A stretch of DNA of 64,000 nt from Cytophagales bacterium (GTDB lineage Bacteria > Bacteroidota > Bacteroidia > Cytophagales > 172606-1), in assembly GCA_030446715.1 (NCBI GenBank), contig JAUJMU010000006.1, positions 352,501 to 416,500 of the forward strand, in the 5' to 3' direction. Both the position numbers and the translations under genes were made by a program. Positions 46,452 through 55,716 of the stretch are shown here, in pieces. The stretch's first letter is position 1, and the number at the start of each line of letters is the position of its first letter. The notes beneath the pieces are model-generated. The model did no database searches, was not told where the DNA came from, and saw only the letters and a program-made list of their open reading frames with translations.

Positions 46452-49400
46452 ATGACCAAATCCCTCCTCATCCAAAGCTCCCAGGTACGCACCGGCGACC
46501 GGGGCAAGTGGAACCGATTCGACCAGCAGAAACCATATATTCAGGGCATCCAGACCGGCGACGTCGCCACCCGCGAGATTGACGCCGCTACGCTGAATAC
46601 GATGATTTCCGGCGTGCCCACGCCCTGGGCCAGAGCCCGGCTGTTTGGCTTTGCCCTCAAATACACGCAGGAAGACCCCAACATCCGCACCACCGGCCTG
46701 ATCAAATTTTACAATTCGCTGGTGGCCGAGTGGAAAGGTTTGATTGCCACGCTGGCCCTGTTCCCCAACCGGATCAAAGTATCGGCTCCCGTGCCGATGG
46801 ATTACGGGAACATCAATAACCTGTATTCCGTGCCTTCGTCGCTGGGACGGATGCTGTTCGACGACGTGGACCTCTGGACGGAACCCGAAGCCCTGCACCG
46901 CAACGACCCCAACATCAAACCCGGCGTGCAGCTGATCTATTACAACGGAAAGCTGATCGGCGGCACTTCCCCGTATTCTCTGGTGTTTCCGGCGGCATCC
47001 TATACCAACCTGCCCGACTCCGGCGACATTGCCTGGTACCGCAACGGCAAGTTCGACGACCCGCTGACCTTCGGCAACCTGGGCCATGACGACCTCAAAA
47101 AGCTGTACCTGCTCGTCAAAAACATTGCCTCGCGCATTCCCGCCTTCGAGCAAAACATCAACCGCAACCGCGCCGGCAAACCTGAATTACCGCTGCTCGG
47201 CCTGCGGGAGTTTACCGAGAAATTTGCCGGGGAAATCAAAGCCAAGGCACCCAATATTGAGGAGACCGGCACGCTGGACGGCGAACTGAACTTCCATCAG
47301 CCCTTCACGGATCTGTTTGCCGTAAAGTCGGTGTACTACTTCCTCAACAATGCTTTTACGCTCAACGAACAGGCCGGGGCCGTGGAAATTGATCCCAAGA
47401 CGCTGCTGCTTGACTCTGAAACCATTTCGCAGTTCTTCACCGAGGACGAGTCGCAGTCCCTCGACGAGGCGCAGGTGTACTACCTGAAAGTCCGCGACCT
47501 TGCCCGCAACGCCGACCTGTACTTCCCCCTGCCGCTGAGCAAAAATGCCGTTCTGCTCTTCCAGAACAATCTCTCCGAACTGCTGCAGGGCCGCAAGGAT
47601 TTTCACCAGCTCTATGCCGAACTGAAGCCCGGTGAATACAAGCTGAAGGTGCGGCTGCGGCTCTACGTCGGCGAAAAGCACATGACGCCCATTGAACGGG
47701 AGTACCGCATTGAGCCGATGGATACGGGCCGCCACGTGATCATGTGGCCTGATTTCATTTCGGAACACTGGCAGAACTACTACCTGTACTCCGAAATGCC
47801 CGTGAACGACACATCCGTCAAGATGGTGCCCTTCTTCAAAACGTGGGATAATTACCAGCTGAAAATCATTACTGACAACCAGCGCAACCTGCTGTACGGC
47901 GATCAGACTTATGACAACGGGATGCACCTTGCCAAGCTCGTGCACCATCCGGTGGACAAAGCTGGTGATCTGCACAAATACGAGGTCTTCCGGTTCAGCA
48001 AGCCGCTGGCCGGACTCGAAATCCGCCGCAACACCGGCGGCCGGGATCAGGTGATCGGCTATTTGGTGGTAAAGCGCCCCGGTGACCAGCTGAAAGACCT
48101 TTCCAGCACCCACACGCCCGAGTACATCCGCAGCCGCAAGGCCATTATCGGCATTGACTTTGGCTCCAACAACTCCTGCCTGAGTTTTTCCATCGGCGGG
48201 GCCGGGGTGAAGCCGTTCGAGTTCCAGAACCGTCGTGTGTTTCTGGTCGGTGCCGAAGTGCTGAGCAATGAAAATAAATTCGCTTCCCTGCACGAGTTGT
48301 ATTTTTTCCAGAACGACCACATCAACAACGGCCAGCTGAAAACGTGGGTACAGCAACATAACCGGCTCAGCGTGGTACCGGGAATGGAAACCGAAGAAAT
48401 CGCCGGAGGACTGCCCGTATTCGATCCCAACATCCGGGTACTGGCCATGGAAAATTCATTCATGCGCACCAACGCCGGAGAATTATACTACAACCTGAAG
48501 TGGCACAACGACGAAGCCGGAATGAACCTCAAAAAAGGTTTCCTGAAAACCCTCTGGCTGAAGCTATGCGCCGAACTGTACGTCAACGAAATGCAGCCTT
48601 CCGAGCTGCGTTGGTCCTTTCCGGGGGCTCTTTCGCCCAAAGACAGGCGGCAATACGGTTTCCTGTACGGAGAAATCTCCAAGATCAACCCGATCCGGAA
48701 TACCACCATCAACCTGTCAGAACAGCCGCTGACCGAAGCCGAGGCCGTATGCAACTACGCCCTGACCAAGGGGGGACTTTCGCTGCTCGGCGACAACATG
48801 ATGGTGGGCCTTGATGTGGGCGGCAGTACGAGCAACGTGCTGCTCGTGACCCGGGAAGGGGGTGAACCGAGGCTTGTGAAACAAAGTTCGCTGCGGCTGT
48901 CGGCCGGAAAACTTGCCGAGGTAACGCAGAAATCGGCGGCGGTACGGGAGGCGATTTACTACTTTGCCACGTCCAACGCCTCCCCGATCAAGGTGATCGG
49001 CGTCGAAGACATGACGCGCAAGCCGGAGATTGCGCCGTACTACCTCAATACCATCCTGGACCGCCTCCGCGGTGATGATTTTGATAAGTTTTACAAGGCA
49101 TTGGCCCAGTCGGGTTCGCCCTACGTGAACAAGACCGAGGCGAGGGCCGTGTTTGCCGTGCCCACGTTTATCTGCGGCCTTGTGCTTTTCTACGCCGGAC
49201 AACTGGCCGGGAAAACCATCCGGGAGCGGAACCTGCAGAATGTCACCACTTTTGAACTTTTTCCGTTTGGCAAGGGCGGCCGCATGTTCGACTGGCTGGA
49301 AAGCTTTATCGGCAAAGGCGATACGGTTGGCTACTACAACCAGTGCTTCAAGGCTGGCTTCGGTGAAGGTTCCGAGAATATCCGGCTGATCAAGGAGGAC

Positions 49401-49865
49401 AAAATCCGCCGCGATAACAAATCGGAAGTCTCCTTCGGCTTGTCAGCCGAGCGGAAAGTGGTGGTGGATGAACGCAGCCGCGACGCTTCGGACCTGTTCG
49501 GGGAAGAGGGATTTGTGTACAATGGCCAGCCGGTAGCGGCTACTGATCCGGTGTTGCCCGAACACCTCGAACGCATTGAACGATTCGACAGCATTCCGGC
49601 CCAATTCGCCAATTTTGAAAAGTTCCTGAAGGTGTTTCTGGACCTTGCCGGACCAAGCGACTCGGGGATCATCGAAAATACGCGGGTACTGCGGGAGAAA
49701 ATGCCGGAACTGCGCCGGATGCTGATCAATTACATCACCTACGATCCTGAGTACATCCATGCCCGTAACTCCGGCGGCAGCTTCGACTACAAGCATTCCC
49801 TGCTGATCCTGATCGGCATGTGCTACCTCGATAATATACTGATTCCGGAGCTATTCAAGGCGTAG
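46452..49865 (+). CDS. 1137-aa protein with an actin/Hsp70-fold ATPase domain
   Basis: The N-terminal 560 residues are of unrecognised type, with beta-rich parts (GEYKLKVRLRLYVGEKHMTP). From about 563 an actin-like core follows: phosphate-1 IIGIDFGSNNSCLSFSI, a mixed section with WSFPGALSPKDRRQYGFLYG, phosphate-2 MMVGLDVGGSTSNVLLVTRE (about 783-802), and an adenosine-loop-like TFELFPFGKGGRMFDWL (about 930). This order and the two DxG loops fit ATP binding. It somewhat recalls SrfB-type virulence-factor proteins, but identity is not established. No signal peptide. The gene is intact for 3.4 kb, and its 5' end is duplicated at 44121. Proposed core ATPase of the cluster with the tubulin-like and PP2C proteins. 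Confidence 0.8.
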   Translation: MTKSLLIQSSQVRTGDRGKWNRFDQQKPYIQGIQTGDVATREIDAATLNTMISGVPTPWARARLFGFALKYTQEDPNIRTTGLIKFYNSLVAEWKGLIATLALFPNRIKVSAPVPMDYGNINNLYSVPSSLGRMLFDDVDLWTEPEALHRNDPNIKPGVQLIYYNGKLIGGTSPYSLVFPAASYTNLPDSGDIAWYRNGKFDDPLTFGNLGHDDLKKLYLLVKNIASRIPAFEQNINRNRAGKPELPLLGLREFTEKFAGEIKAKAPNIEETGTLDGELNFHQPFTDLFAVKSVYYFLNNAFTLNEQAGAVEIDPKTLLLDSETISQFFTEDESQSLDEAQVYYLKVRDLARNADLYFPLPLSKNAVLLFQNNLSELLQGRKDFHQLYAELKPGEYKLKVRLRLYVGEKHMTPIEREYRIEPMDTGRHVIMWPDFISEHWQNYYLYSEMPVNDTSVKMVPFFKTWDNYQLKIITDNQRNLLYGDQTYDNGMHLAKLVHHPVDKAGDLHKYEVFRFSKPLAGLEIRRNTGGRDQVIGYLVVKRPGDQLKDLSSTHTPEYIRSRKAIIGIDFGSNNSCLSFSIGGAGVKPFEFQNRRVFLVGAEVLSNENKFASLHELYFFQNDHINNGQLKTWVQQHNRLSVVPGMETEEIAGGLPVFDPNIRVLAMENSFMRTNAGELYYNLKWHNDEAGMNLKKGFLKTLWLKLCAELYVNEMQPSELRWSFPGALSPKDRRQYGFLYGEISKINPIRNTTINLSEQPLTEAEAVCNYALTKGGLSLLGDNMMVGLDVGGSTSNVLLVTREGGEPRLVKQSSLRLSAGKLAEVTQKSAAVREAIYYFATSNASPIKVIGVEDMTRKPEIAPYYLNTILDRLRGDDFDKFYKALAQSGSPYVNKTEARAVFAVPTFICGLVLFYAGQLAGKTIRERNLQNVTTFELFPFGKGGRMFDWLESFIGKGDTVGYYNQCFKAGFGEGSENIRLIKEDKIRRDNKSEVSFGLSAERKVVVDERSRDASDLFGEEGFVYNGQPVAATDPVLPEHLERIERFDSIPAQFANFEKFLKVFLDLAGPSDSGIIENTRVLREKMPELRRMLINYITYDPEYIHARNSGGSFDYKHSLLILIGMCYLDNILIPELFKA

Positions 49866-50208
49866 GAGGTTTGTATGTTAGCCTGAATGAATATATTGTT
49901 GAGGATTTCTTTTCACACGGGCCGGGTCATCCCGAAAAAAACGAAGTTCAGCCCAGTAGTTGTGAAAGCAATCTTCTCGACCGAAGAAAATCAGCACTTT
50001 CCACTACGAAGATCCTTTCAGGATGACGGTTCTTTTCAGGAATGAAAACTTTGCAACAAGACTAATAAAATAAAAAGCAATACCGCCTGCCCTGTCCCCA
50101 CAAGATTGTCATCCTGAAAGGATCTTCGTAGTGAAAAACAGAGTTTTTCTGATCACTGCCAAGCCCCTTCCAGGATGACAGAAGGATGTCCTTAAAATAA
50201 CCACCCAC
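49866..50208. repeat. Interspersed gtcatcctgaaaggatc repeats upstream of GIY-YIG gene 2
   Basis: A 26-bp unit cactacgaagatcctttcag... (50002-50027) is followed in inverted orientation at 50108-50133 (gtcatcctgaaaggatcttc...). A weaker piece (ccttccaggatgaca) is at 50166-50180, and another cousin (gggtcatcccgaaaa) at about 49924. No gene is supported here. Confidence 0.8.
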
Positions 50209-50496
50209 TTGCAAAGCTTTTTTGTCTATATCACTTCCAATCCTGGCAGGACGACATTATACGTGGGCGTAACCAATGATTTAGTGCGCCGGATTGAAGA
50301 ACACCGGAGCAACCGGGGTGATTGTCGGACATTTGCTGGCAGGTATTATTGCTACGATCTGCTGTATTTTGAAGAATATCCCAATGTGCAAACTGCGATT
50401 TATCGGGAAAAAGAAATTAAACTCCTGAACAGATCAGCCAAGGAAAGCTTGATTAAAATCAGCAATCCGGAATTTGCCACCATAAAAATCTATTAA
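50209..50496 (+). CDS. Stand-alone GIY-YIG nuclease domain protein, second type
   Basis: A 95-residue GIY-YIG domain: SFFVYITSNPGRTTLYVGVT, Arg in LVRRIEEHRSNRG, YYCYDLLYFEEYPNVQTAI, Glu in AIYREKEIKLLNRS. TTG 50209 is the only plausible start in frame (a stop lies upstream). It differs clearly from the 37636 protein (about 35-40% by eye) and has different repeats around it: inverted copies of the 26-bp unit at 50108-50133 and 50548-50573. Function unknown; a link with the repeats is inferred. Confidence 0.85.
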   Translation: MQSFFVYITSNPGRTTLYVGVTNDLVRRIEEHRSNRGDCRTFAGRYYCYDLLYFEEYPNVQTAIYREKEIKLLNRSAKESLIKISNPEFATIKIY

Positions 50497-50547
50497 AATC
50501 ACTAAGAATCCTGAATGAGTCTGCCGGAAAAAACGATACACTGTCTT

Positions 50548-50573
50548 CACCACGAGGATCCTTTCAGGATGAC
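50548..50573. repeat. Downstream copy of the gatcctttcaggatgac repeat
   Basis: accacgaggatcctttcagg... is in inverted orientation to the copy at 50108-50133, so the GIY-YIG gene sits between inverted copies. Confidence 0.8.
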
Positions 50574-50711
50574 GGCTGTTTGATCCTCTGGATTTTAAGC
50601 CGGCAGGCTAAAATTAATCAGATGGTCTGATTCTATTGACAAATCGGTTACCTGAAATTTTAAATTGAATAACCAACAATCACTAACATATCATCACTAA
50701 CTCCCTTTCCC

Positions 50712-51491
50712 TTGCTTTCCCGCCTGCTCAATACCTTCGGCTCTTTTGGCAAACCTGCCTTTGCGGTGCAGTCTTACTCCGTTGCCGGCAAAAAGCCGGT
50801 CAACGAAGACAGCCTGCTGATCCTGCAGAAAAAGAAGGTGGCGCTGATGCTGGTAGCGGACGGCGTAGGCGGACACGGGCACGGCGACTGGGCCAGCGGG
50901 TTGTGCGTGGAGCATTTCCGCAATGCATTCGACAAAACGAACCACCTGAATGATCCGGAGGCTTTCCTGAAGGAAAATACGCTTTCAGTAGCCCGGCAGG
51001 TATGGCAGTACGGGCAGGAAGATCCGGCATACCGCAATGCGGGCACTACCCTCACGGGGTTTCTGGTAATTGAAGACGCCTACCACACCGTGAACCTCGG
51101 CGACAGCCGCAGCTATCTGTATCACCCGCAGAAGGGGCTGCGCCGCCTGACCAAAGATCATTCTATGGTGCAGGAAATGATTGACGCAGGTACTTTGACG
51201 GAAGAAGAATCTCTGACCCATCCCTACCGCGCCCGTATGACCTCCGCCATCGGTCAGCCGCCCGATACACTCAGGCTTGATATCAAGGGGCCGTTTCAAC
51301 TTCACCCCGGGGAGTGGCTTCTCAGCTTTTCTGATGGTGTCCACGATTTCCTGACCGACAGCGAAATTCTGAAGATCGTGCAGGAGGGAACAGAAAACAC
51401 GGCGCAGACACTGGTGGAGAAATCGCTTGGGCAGGGCAGCAATGACAATATCACTGCCTGTATTCTGAAACAGAACCGGAATCCGGTTTAA
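50712..51491 (+). CDS. PP2C-family protein phosphatase
   Basis: A 259-residue metal-dependent Ser/Thr phosphatase. Motifs in order: SVAGKKPVNEDSLLI, LMLVADGVGGHGHGDWASGL, GTTLTGFLVI, VNLGDSRSYLY, LTKDHSMVQEMIDAGTLTEE, WLLSFSDGVHDFLTD, GSNDNITACIL; the metal-binding Asp residues are all present. A stop in frame at 50670 leaves TTG 50712 as the first usable start. It is the last same-strand gene of the cluster beginning at 35565. In related gene neighbourhoods PP2C enzymes counter a kinase; no kinase gene is visible in this window. Confidence 0.93.
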   Translation: MLSRLLNTFGSFGKPAFAVQSYSVAGKKPVNEDSLLILQKKKVALMLVADGVGGHGHGDWASGLCVEHFRNAFDKTNHLNDPEAFLKENTLSVARQVWQYGQEDPAYRNAGTTLTGFLVIEDAYHTVNLGDSRSYLYHPQKGLRRLTKDHSMVQEMIDAGTLTEEESLTHPYRARMTSAIGQPPDTLRLDIKGPFQLHPGEWLLSFSDGVHDFLTDSEILKIVQEGTENTAQTLVEKSLGQGSNDNITACILKQNRNPV

Positions 51492-51613
51492 GGAGCTTCG
51501 CAATTTTAAATTGCGAATTTCAGATTTTGCAAATCTAAAGCAACCCGTTGATTATTAGTATCTTATAAGCAAAAAGTCAAAATCTGAAGTACGGATTACT
51601 TGTGCTCCCTTGC

Positions 51614-52045
51614 TCAAAACTCAGCAACAAAATAAAATGTCCGGATCAGGCCATTCTCCAACTCATAAATGGAGGTTACACTGGCATCGGGAGTGCCCTT
51701 GATGCCTGCCACCAATTCCCGTTCCACAATGCGGTTGCCGCTGCTGATCCGTTCAAGAATGGTACGGCGGGCGGTGGGTTGATTGTGGAAAATGACCCCG
51801 AATGATTCGCGCAGCTTCTCTTTGCCCCGGCACATGAGCACACCGGCGGCGTTGTATACCTCCACCCCGGGGCTGAAACAGGCCAGATAAGCTTCAATGT
51901 CCTTTTCGTTGTAAGCCCTCACGGAGTTGGCAATCATATCGGATCCCGGGGTGGAAGTTAAAATCTTGTTGCCGGAAGCTTCCTGAGCAACCGCTGCCAA
52001 AGGGTAACCGCACAGGATCAGGATCAAAACCAGAAAAGTTCTCAT
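51614..52045 (-). CDS. Exported SnoaL/NTF2-like protein
   Basis: A 143-residue protein with signal peptide MRTFLVLILILCGYPLAAVA, cleaved before QEA. The mature part is an NTF2-like cone fold: SVRAYNEKDIEAYLACFSPG, VEVYNAAGVLMCRGKEKLRE, ERELVAGIKGTPDASVTSIY, ENGLIRTFYFVAEF. This resembles ketosteroid-isomerase/SnoaL-type proteins; catalytic residues cannot be assigned. Convergent with the PP2C gene. Confidence 0.8.
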   Translation of the reverse strand: MRTFLVLILILCGYPLAAVAQEASGNKILTSTPGSDMIANSVRAYNEKDIEAYLACFSPGVEVYNAAGVLMCRGKEKLRESFGVIFHNQPTARRTILERISSGNRIVERELVAGIKGTPDASVTSIYELENGLIRTFYFVAEF

Positions 52046-52140
52046 TGGTGAAGATAGTTACGCGTATTGAAGGGTAAATTTTTTTAAAAAAAGGCCGCAT
52101 CCGGCATTTCTTACAAGCTCCTGAAGCAGGAAGCCATACT

Positions 52141-52300
52141 TTATATTGCAGACTGCTCAGTAGTAACCGTTTTTGGGCTGCTGCTGGCCCAAATAAATTG
52201 AAATTTGCCTCCTTTGCTTACATCTGTGCCTTTGGGAGCAGGATTGACAGCCTTCAGGTATGCCCGCCCAGCCGCTAAAATGCCATTTCCTCGGGTTGTC
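52141..52300 (-). pseudogene. Possible C-terminal gene fragment
   Basis: One minus-strand frame reads GNGILAAGRAYLKAVNPAPK, GTDVSKGGKFQFIWASSS, then PKTVTTEQSAI and a stop at 52141. It is protein-like in composition but has no start, and is cut off upstream by the sixA gene region. The source family is not recognised. Confidence 0.3.
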
Positions 52301-52334
52301 TTCCTGCCTTCCGGACTCCTGCACGGGAGCCGGA

Positions 52335-52844
52335 TCAGGCCTCCCCTTCCGAAATCTTTTCCGGGTACTCAAACCAGATCAGCTGCCCCGACTGCCCGGT
52401 TACCTCAGCCCATTTCTGCCCCTGAAGCTCAATATGCACAACGCCACCGGTTGGTATGGAGCCAATTTCAGACCGTGTGAGGTACTCGGCAAGGTAGGTG
52501 GCGGCCGGGTTATGTCCTACCAGCAATACACTGGAATGAGACTCGTCAATGCCATTTATGGCTGCCAGCAATGACCGTACCGAGGCTTCGTACAATTCGG
52601 ATTTCTGCACCACAGCGTCCGTATCGAAACCTAACCGCTCCGCAAGCAGCTCGGCGGTCCGGGCGCACCTGTCAGCCGAACTGGTGAGGATGAGCGTCGG
52701 CTTCACCTGCAACTGTGACAACCTCTCCCCCATTTTGGTGGCTTCGGACATGCCCGTGGAAGTCAGCATCCGGTCAAAGTCCTTAGACATCGGCGACGAA
52801 GTCTCAGCCTGCGCATGGCGCATCAGATAAAGATGTTTAGTCAT
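52335..52844 (-). CDS. sixA: SixA-type phosphohistidine phosphatase
   Basis: A 169-residue histidine phosphatase. The catalytic motif is YLMRHAQAE (His nucleophile after Arg), with a second Arg in SSADRCARTAEL and the second catalytic His in VLLVGHNPAATYLAEYL. SixA removes phosphate from HPt domains of signalling proteins. The short length (no lid insertions) fits SixA rather than phosphoglycerate mutase. It stands alone. Confidence 0.88.
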   Translation of the reverse strand: MTKHLYLMRHAQAETSSPMSKDFDRMLTSTGMSEATKMGERLSQLQVKPTLILTSSADRCARTAELLAERLGFDTDAVVQKSELYEASVRSLLAAINGIDESHSSVLLVGHNPAATYLAEYLTRSEIGSIPTGGVVHIELQGQKWAEVTGQSGQLIWFEYPEKISEGEA

Positions 52845-53170
52845 AAAAATGGGTCAGGTTTTGTACGGTAAAAAGGTAACCCCTATGCTTCCGGCAGACG
52901 TGAAACCTTGCCTGAGGGTTTGTTCCTTTCTTCAGGAAAATTAATGAAAATTCTAATCTCTCATTGCCCGGGCCAGAACGAGAAATTTAGTTTTTATTAA
53001 AAAATACCCATCTTTGGCGCAACCTATAAGAGGGCATTTCCTGTTATATAAGGCAACATACCTGTAAACATGCGGCTGATACTCATCCTTGGAAGCCTGT
53101 TTTGCGAACGCATTGTTTACCTTCAGCAGCATTTTGTAATAAAAAACAGACTTTTCATTTCTCCGCATAT
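52845..53170. other. Divergent intergenic region before topA (326 bp)
   Basis: A/T-rich, with no supported gene; an 88-aa minus-strand ORF here is poor in domain features. It contains the promoters of sixA and topA. No structured RNA was recognised. Confidence 0.5.
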
Positions 53171-55688
53171 ATGGCGAAAAACCTGGTGATCGTTGAATCT
53201 CCCGCGAAAGCGAAAACAATAGAAGGATACCTTGGCAAGGACTTTACGGTAAAGTCCAGCTTTGGACACGTCCGTGATCTGCCCAAGGATGACAAAGCCA
53301 TTGATGTCAAGAACCGCTTCCGGCCCCGCTATGAGGTGACCGATGACAAAAAGGAAGTGGTTGCTCAGTTGCGGAAACTCGCCCGGGAAGCGGACATTAT
53401 CTGGCTTGCCACTGACGATGACCGCGAGGGAGAAGCTATTTCGTGGCACCTGAAGGAGGCGCTGGGCCTGAAAGATGAGGAAACAAAACGGATCGTTTTT
53501 CGGGAAATCACCAAAAGCGCGATCCTGAACGCAATCCAGTCGCCGCGCGCCATTGACCTTGACCTCGTAAATGCCCAACAGGCCCGCCGCATACTGGACC
53601 GGCTGGTAGGCTTTGAGCTGTCGCCGATTCTATGGAAAAAGATTAAAATGGGACTTTCGGCTGGCCGGGTGCAATCCGTTGCGGTAAGGCTGGTGGTGGA
53701 GCGGGAAAGGGAAATTGAGGCCTTCGAGGCTAAGTCTTCTTATAAGATTACCGCCATTTTTGACGTGGGACGGGGCAAAACCATGGCCGCCGAACTGCCT
53801 AAAAACTTTGATACGGAAGAAGCCGCCGTTGTCTTTCTCCAATAAATGCATTGGCGCGGCTTTCTCCATAAAGAATCTGGAAACCAAGCCCGCCAAAAGA
53901 ACACCCGCGGCACCGTTTACAACTTCCACCCTGCAACAGGAAGCAAGCCGGAAACTCTACTTTTCGGTAGCCCAGACAATGACACTGGCCCAGAAACTGT
54001 ACGAAGCCGGTAAAATTTCCTATATGCGGACCGACTCTACCAGCCTTTCGGAGGAGGCCATCGGGAAAGCATCCGACGAAATCGTAAGCAGTTTCGGCCA
54101 GCCTTACCTGCAGGTCAGACGGTATAAGACTAAATCAGAATCGGCTCAGGAGGCTCACGAAGCCATTCGTCCTACTGATTTTGCGGCCAAAGTCGTCAGC
54201 AGCGACCGCAACGAACAGCGCCTGTATGAACTGATCTGGAAACGGACCATTGCCTCCCAGATGGCCGATGCCCGGCTGGAACGCACTACGGCCACTATTT
54301 CCGTCAAGCCGGCTGCCCCGGTTGACCCCAAAGGCCTCAATGCCGACGGCACGCTGAAGGAAGAACTGGTCGCTACCGGCGAGGTGATCAAATTTGACGG
54401 TTTCCTGAAAGTCTACATCGAGTCTACGGACAACGAAGACGATGAAGAGAACAAGGGCATGCTGCCGCCGCTTACCATCGGGCAGGCACTGGGCCTGAAC
54501 CAGATGAAGGCCACGCAGCGTTTTTCCCGGCCGGCTCCACGGTATACGGAAGCCAGTCTGGTGAAGAAACTGGAGGAACTTGGCATCGGGCGTCCTTCTA
54601 CCTACGCGCCTACCATCTCTACCGTACAGAAGCGCGGCTACGTGCTGAAAGAGGACCGGGAGGGCAAGGAAAGGCTTTACAACGAATTTACCCTGCAGCA
54701 GAATCAGATCAAACCGGTTACGCACAAGGAAATCACCGGTGCGGAAAAGAGCAAACTTTTCCCCACGGACGTAGCCATGATCGTAAACGATTTTCTGGTG
54801 CAGCATTTTCCCAACGTGGTGGATTTCTCCTTCACGGCTCACGTGGAAGACGAACTCGACGAAATTGCACGGGGGCAAATGCCCTGGGAAGACATGATTC
54901 AGAACTTTTACTCTGGGTTTAAAGAAAGGGTGGATGTGACGCAGGACGTGCAGCGGTCGTCGGTAGGTACTTCCCGCACCATTGGACAGCACCCGGATAC
55001 CGGCGAACAAATGAGCGTAAAACTTGGCCGTTTTGGTCCATACGTTCAGATCGGCGAAACGGAAGGCGAGCAGAAGCCGCGGTTTGCCAGTCTGAAAAAG
55101 GGACAATTAATGGAGCGCATCAGCATGGCAGAAGCCCTTGAACTGTTCAAACTGCCGCGTGAAATCGGCACTTTTGAAGGCAAGCCAATGACAGTAGCCG
55201 TGGGCCGGTTCGGCCCCTACATCAAGCACGAAAGCAAGTATTACTCCCTCGGTAAAACGGATGATCCTTTTACGGTCGAAGATAGCCGGGGCGTGGAAAT
55301 CATCGAAGCCAAGCGGAAGTCAGATGCCGAGAAATTCATCAAGGAATTTCCCGAAAATCCGGAAATCAGGGTACTCAACGGCCGCTTTGGCCCCTACATC
55401 GTGGCCGGCGATAAAAACGTAAAAATTCCGAAGGGAAAAGACCCGCAGAGTCTGACGCTGGAAGAGTGCCTGCAACTGGCGGCCGAAGCGCCGGAGAAGA
55501 AAGGCAGGTTCGGTAAAGCGGCGGCCAAAACATCCGCAAAAGGGGCAGAAGCCAAACCGGCGGCCAAAGCTGCCAAGCCGAAGGTGACCCCCAAAGCGAA
55601 AGCAGCGCCAAAGGTAAAGGCCGCCGCCAAACCCAAGGCTCCGGCGGCATCCAAGCCTAAGGTTGCGGCTAAGACAAAGAAAGCTTAG
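53171..55688 (+). CDS. topA: DNA topoisomerase I, with one frameshift at about 53836
   Basis: A type IA topoisomerase that relaxes negative supercoils; about 840 residues if the frame is restored. ATG 53171 starts MAKNLVIVESPAKAKTIEGY (TOPRIM, with TDDDREGEAISWHLKEAL). The frame closes at 53845 (VVFLQ then TAA), while the next frame continues at once as KCIGAAFSIKNLETK, PFTTSTLQQEASRKLYF and the catalytic Tyr in ISYMRTDSTSL; one extra C near 53836 explains it. Three C-terminal Topo_C_Rpt repeats each contain GRFGPY. There are no Cys4 zinc fingers. A basic Lys/Ala/Pro tail (about the last 55 residues) replaces them. As topA is normally essential, a sequencing error is the likely cause of the break. 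Confidence 0.93.
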
Positions 55689-55716
55689 AAAGGGAACGGT
55701 AAAATCTCATTTTTCC

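Noticed and set aside
47187-48359. 390-aa minus-strand ORF
   Set aside because: Antisense of the 1137-aa actin-like gene.
53830-53850. Programmed frameshifting in topA
   Set aside because: No slippery heptamer or stimulatory structure was seen; a one-base error is simpler. Kept as a finding only for verification.
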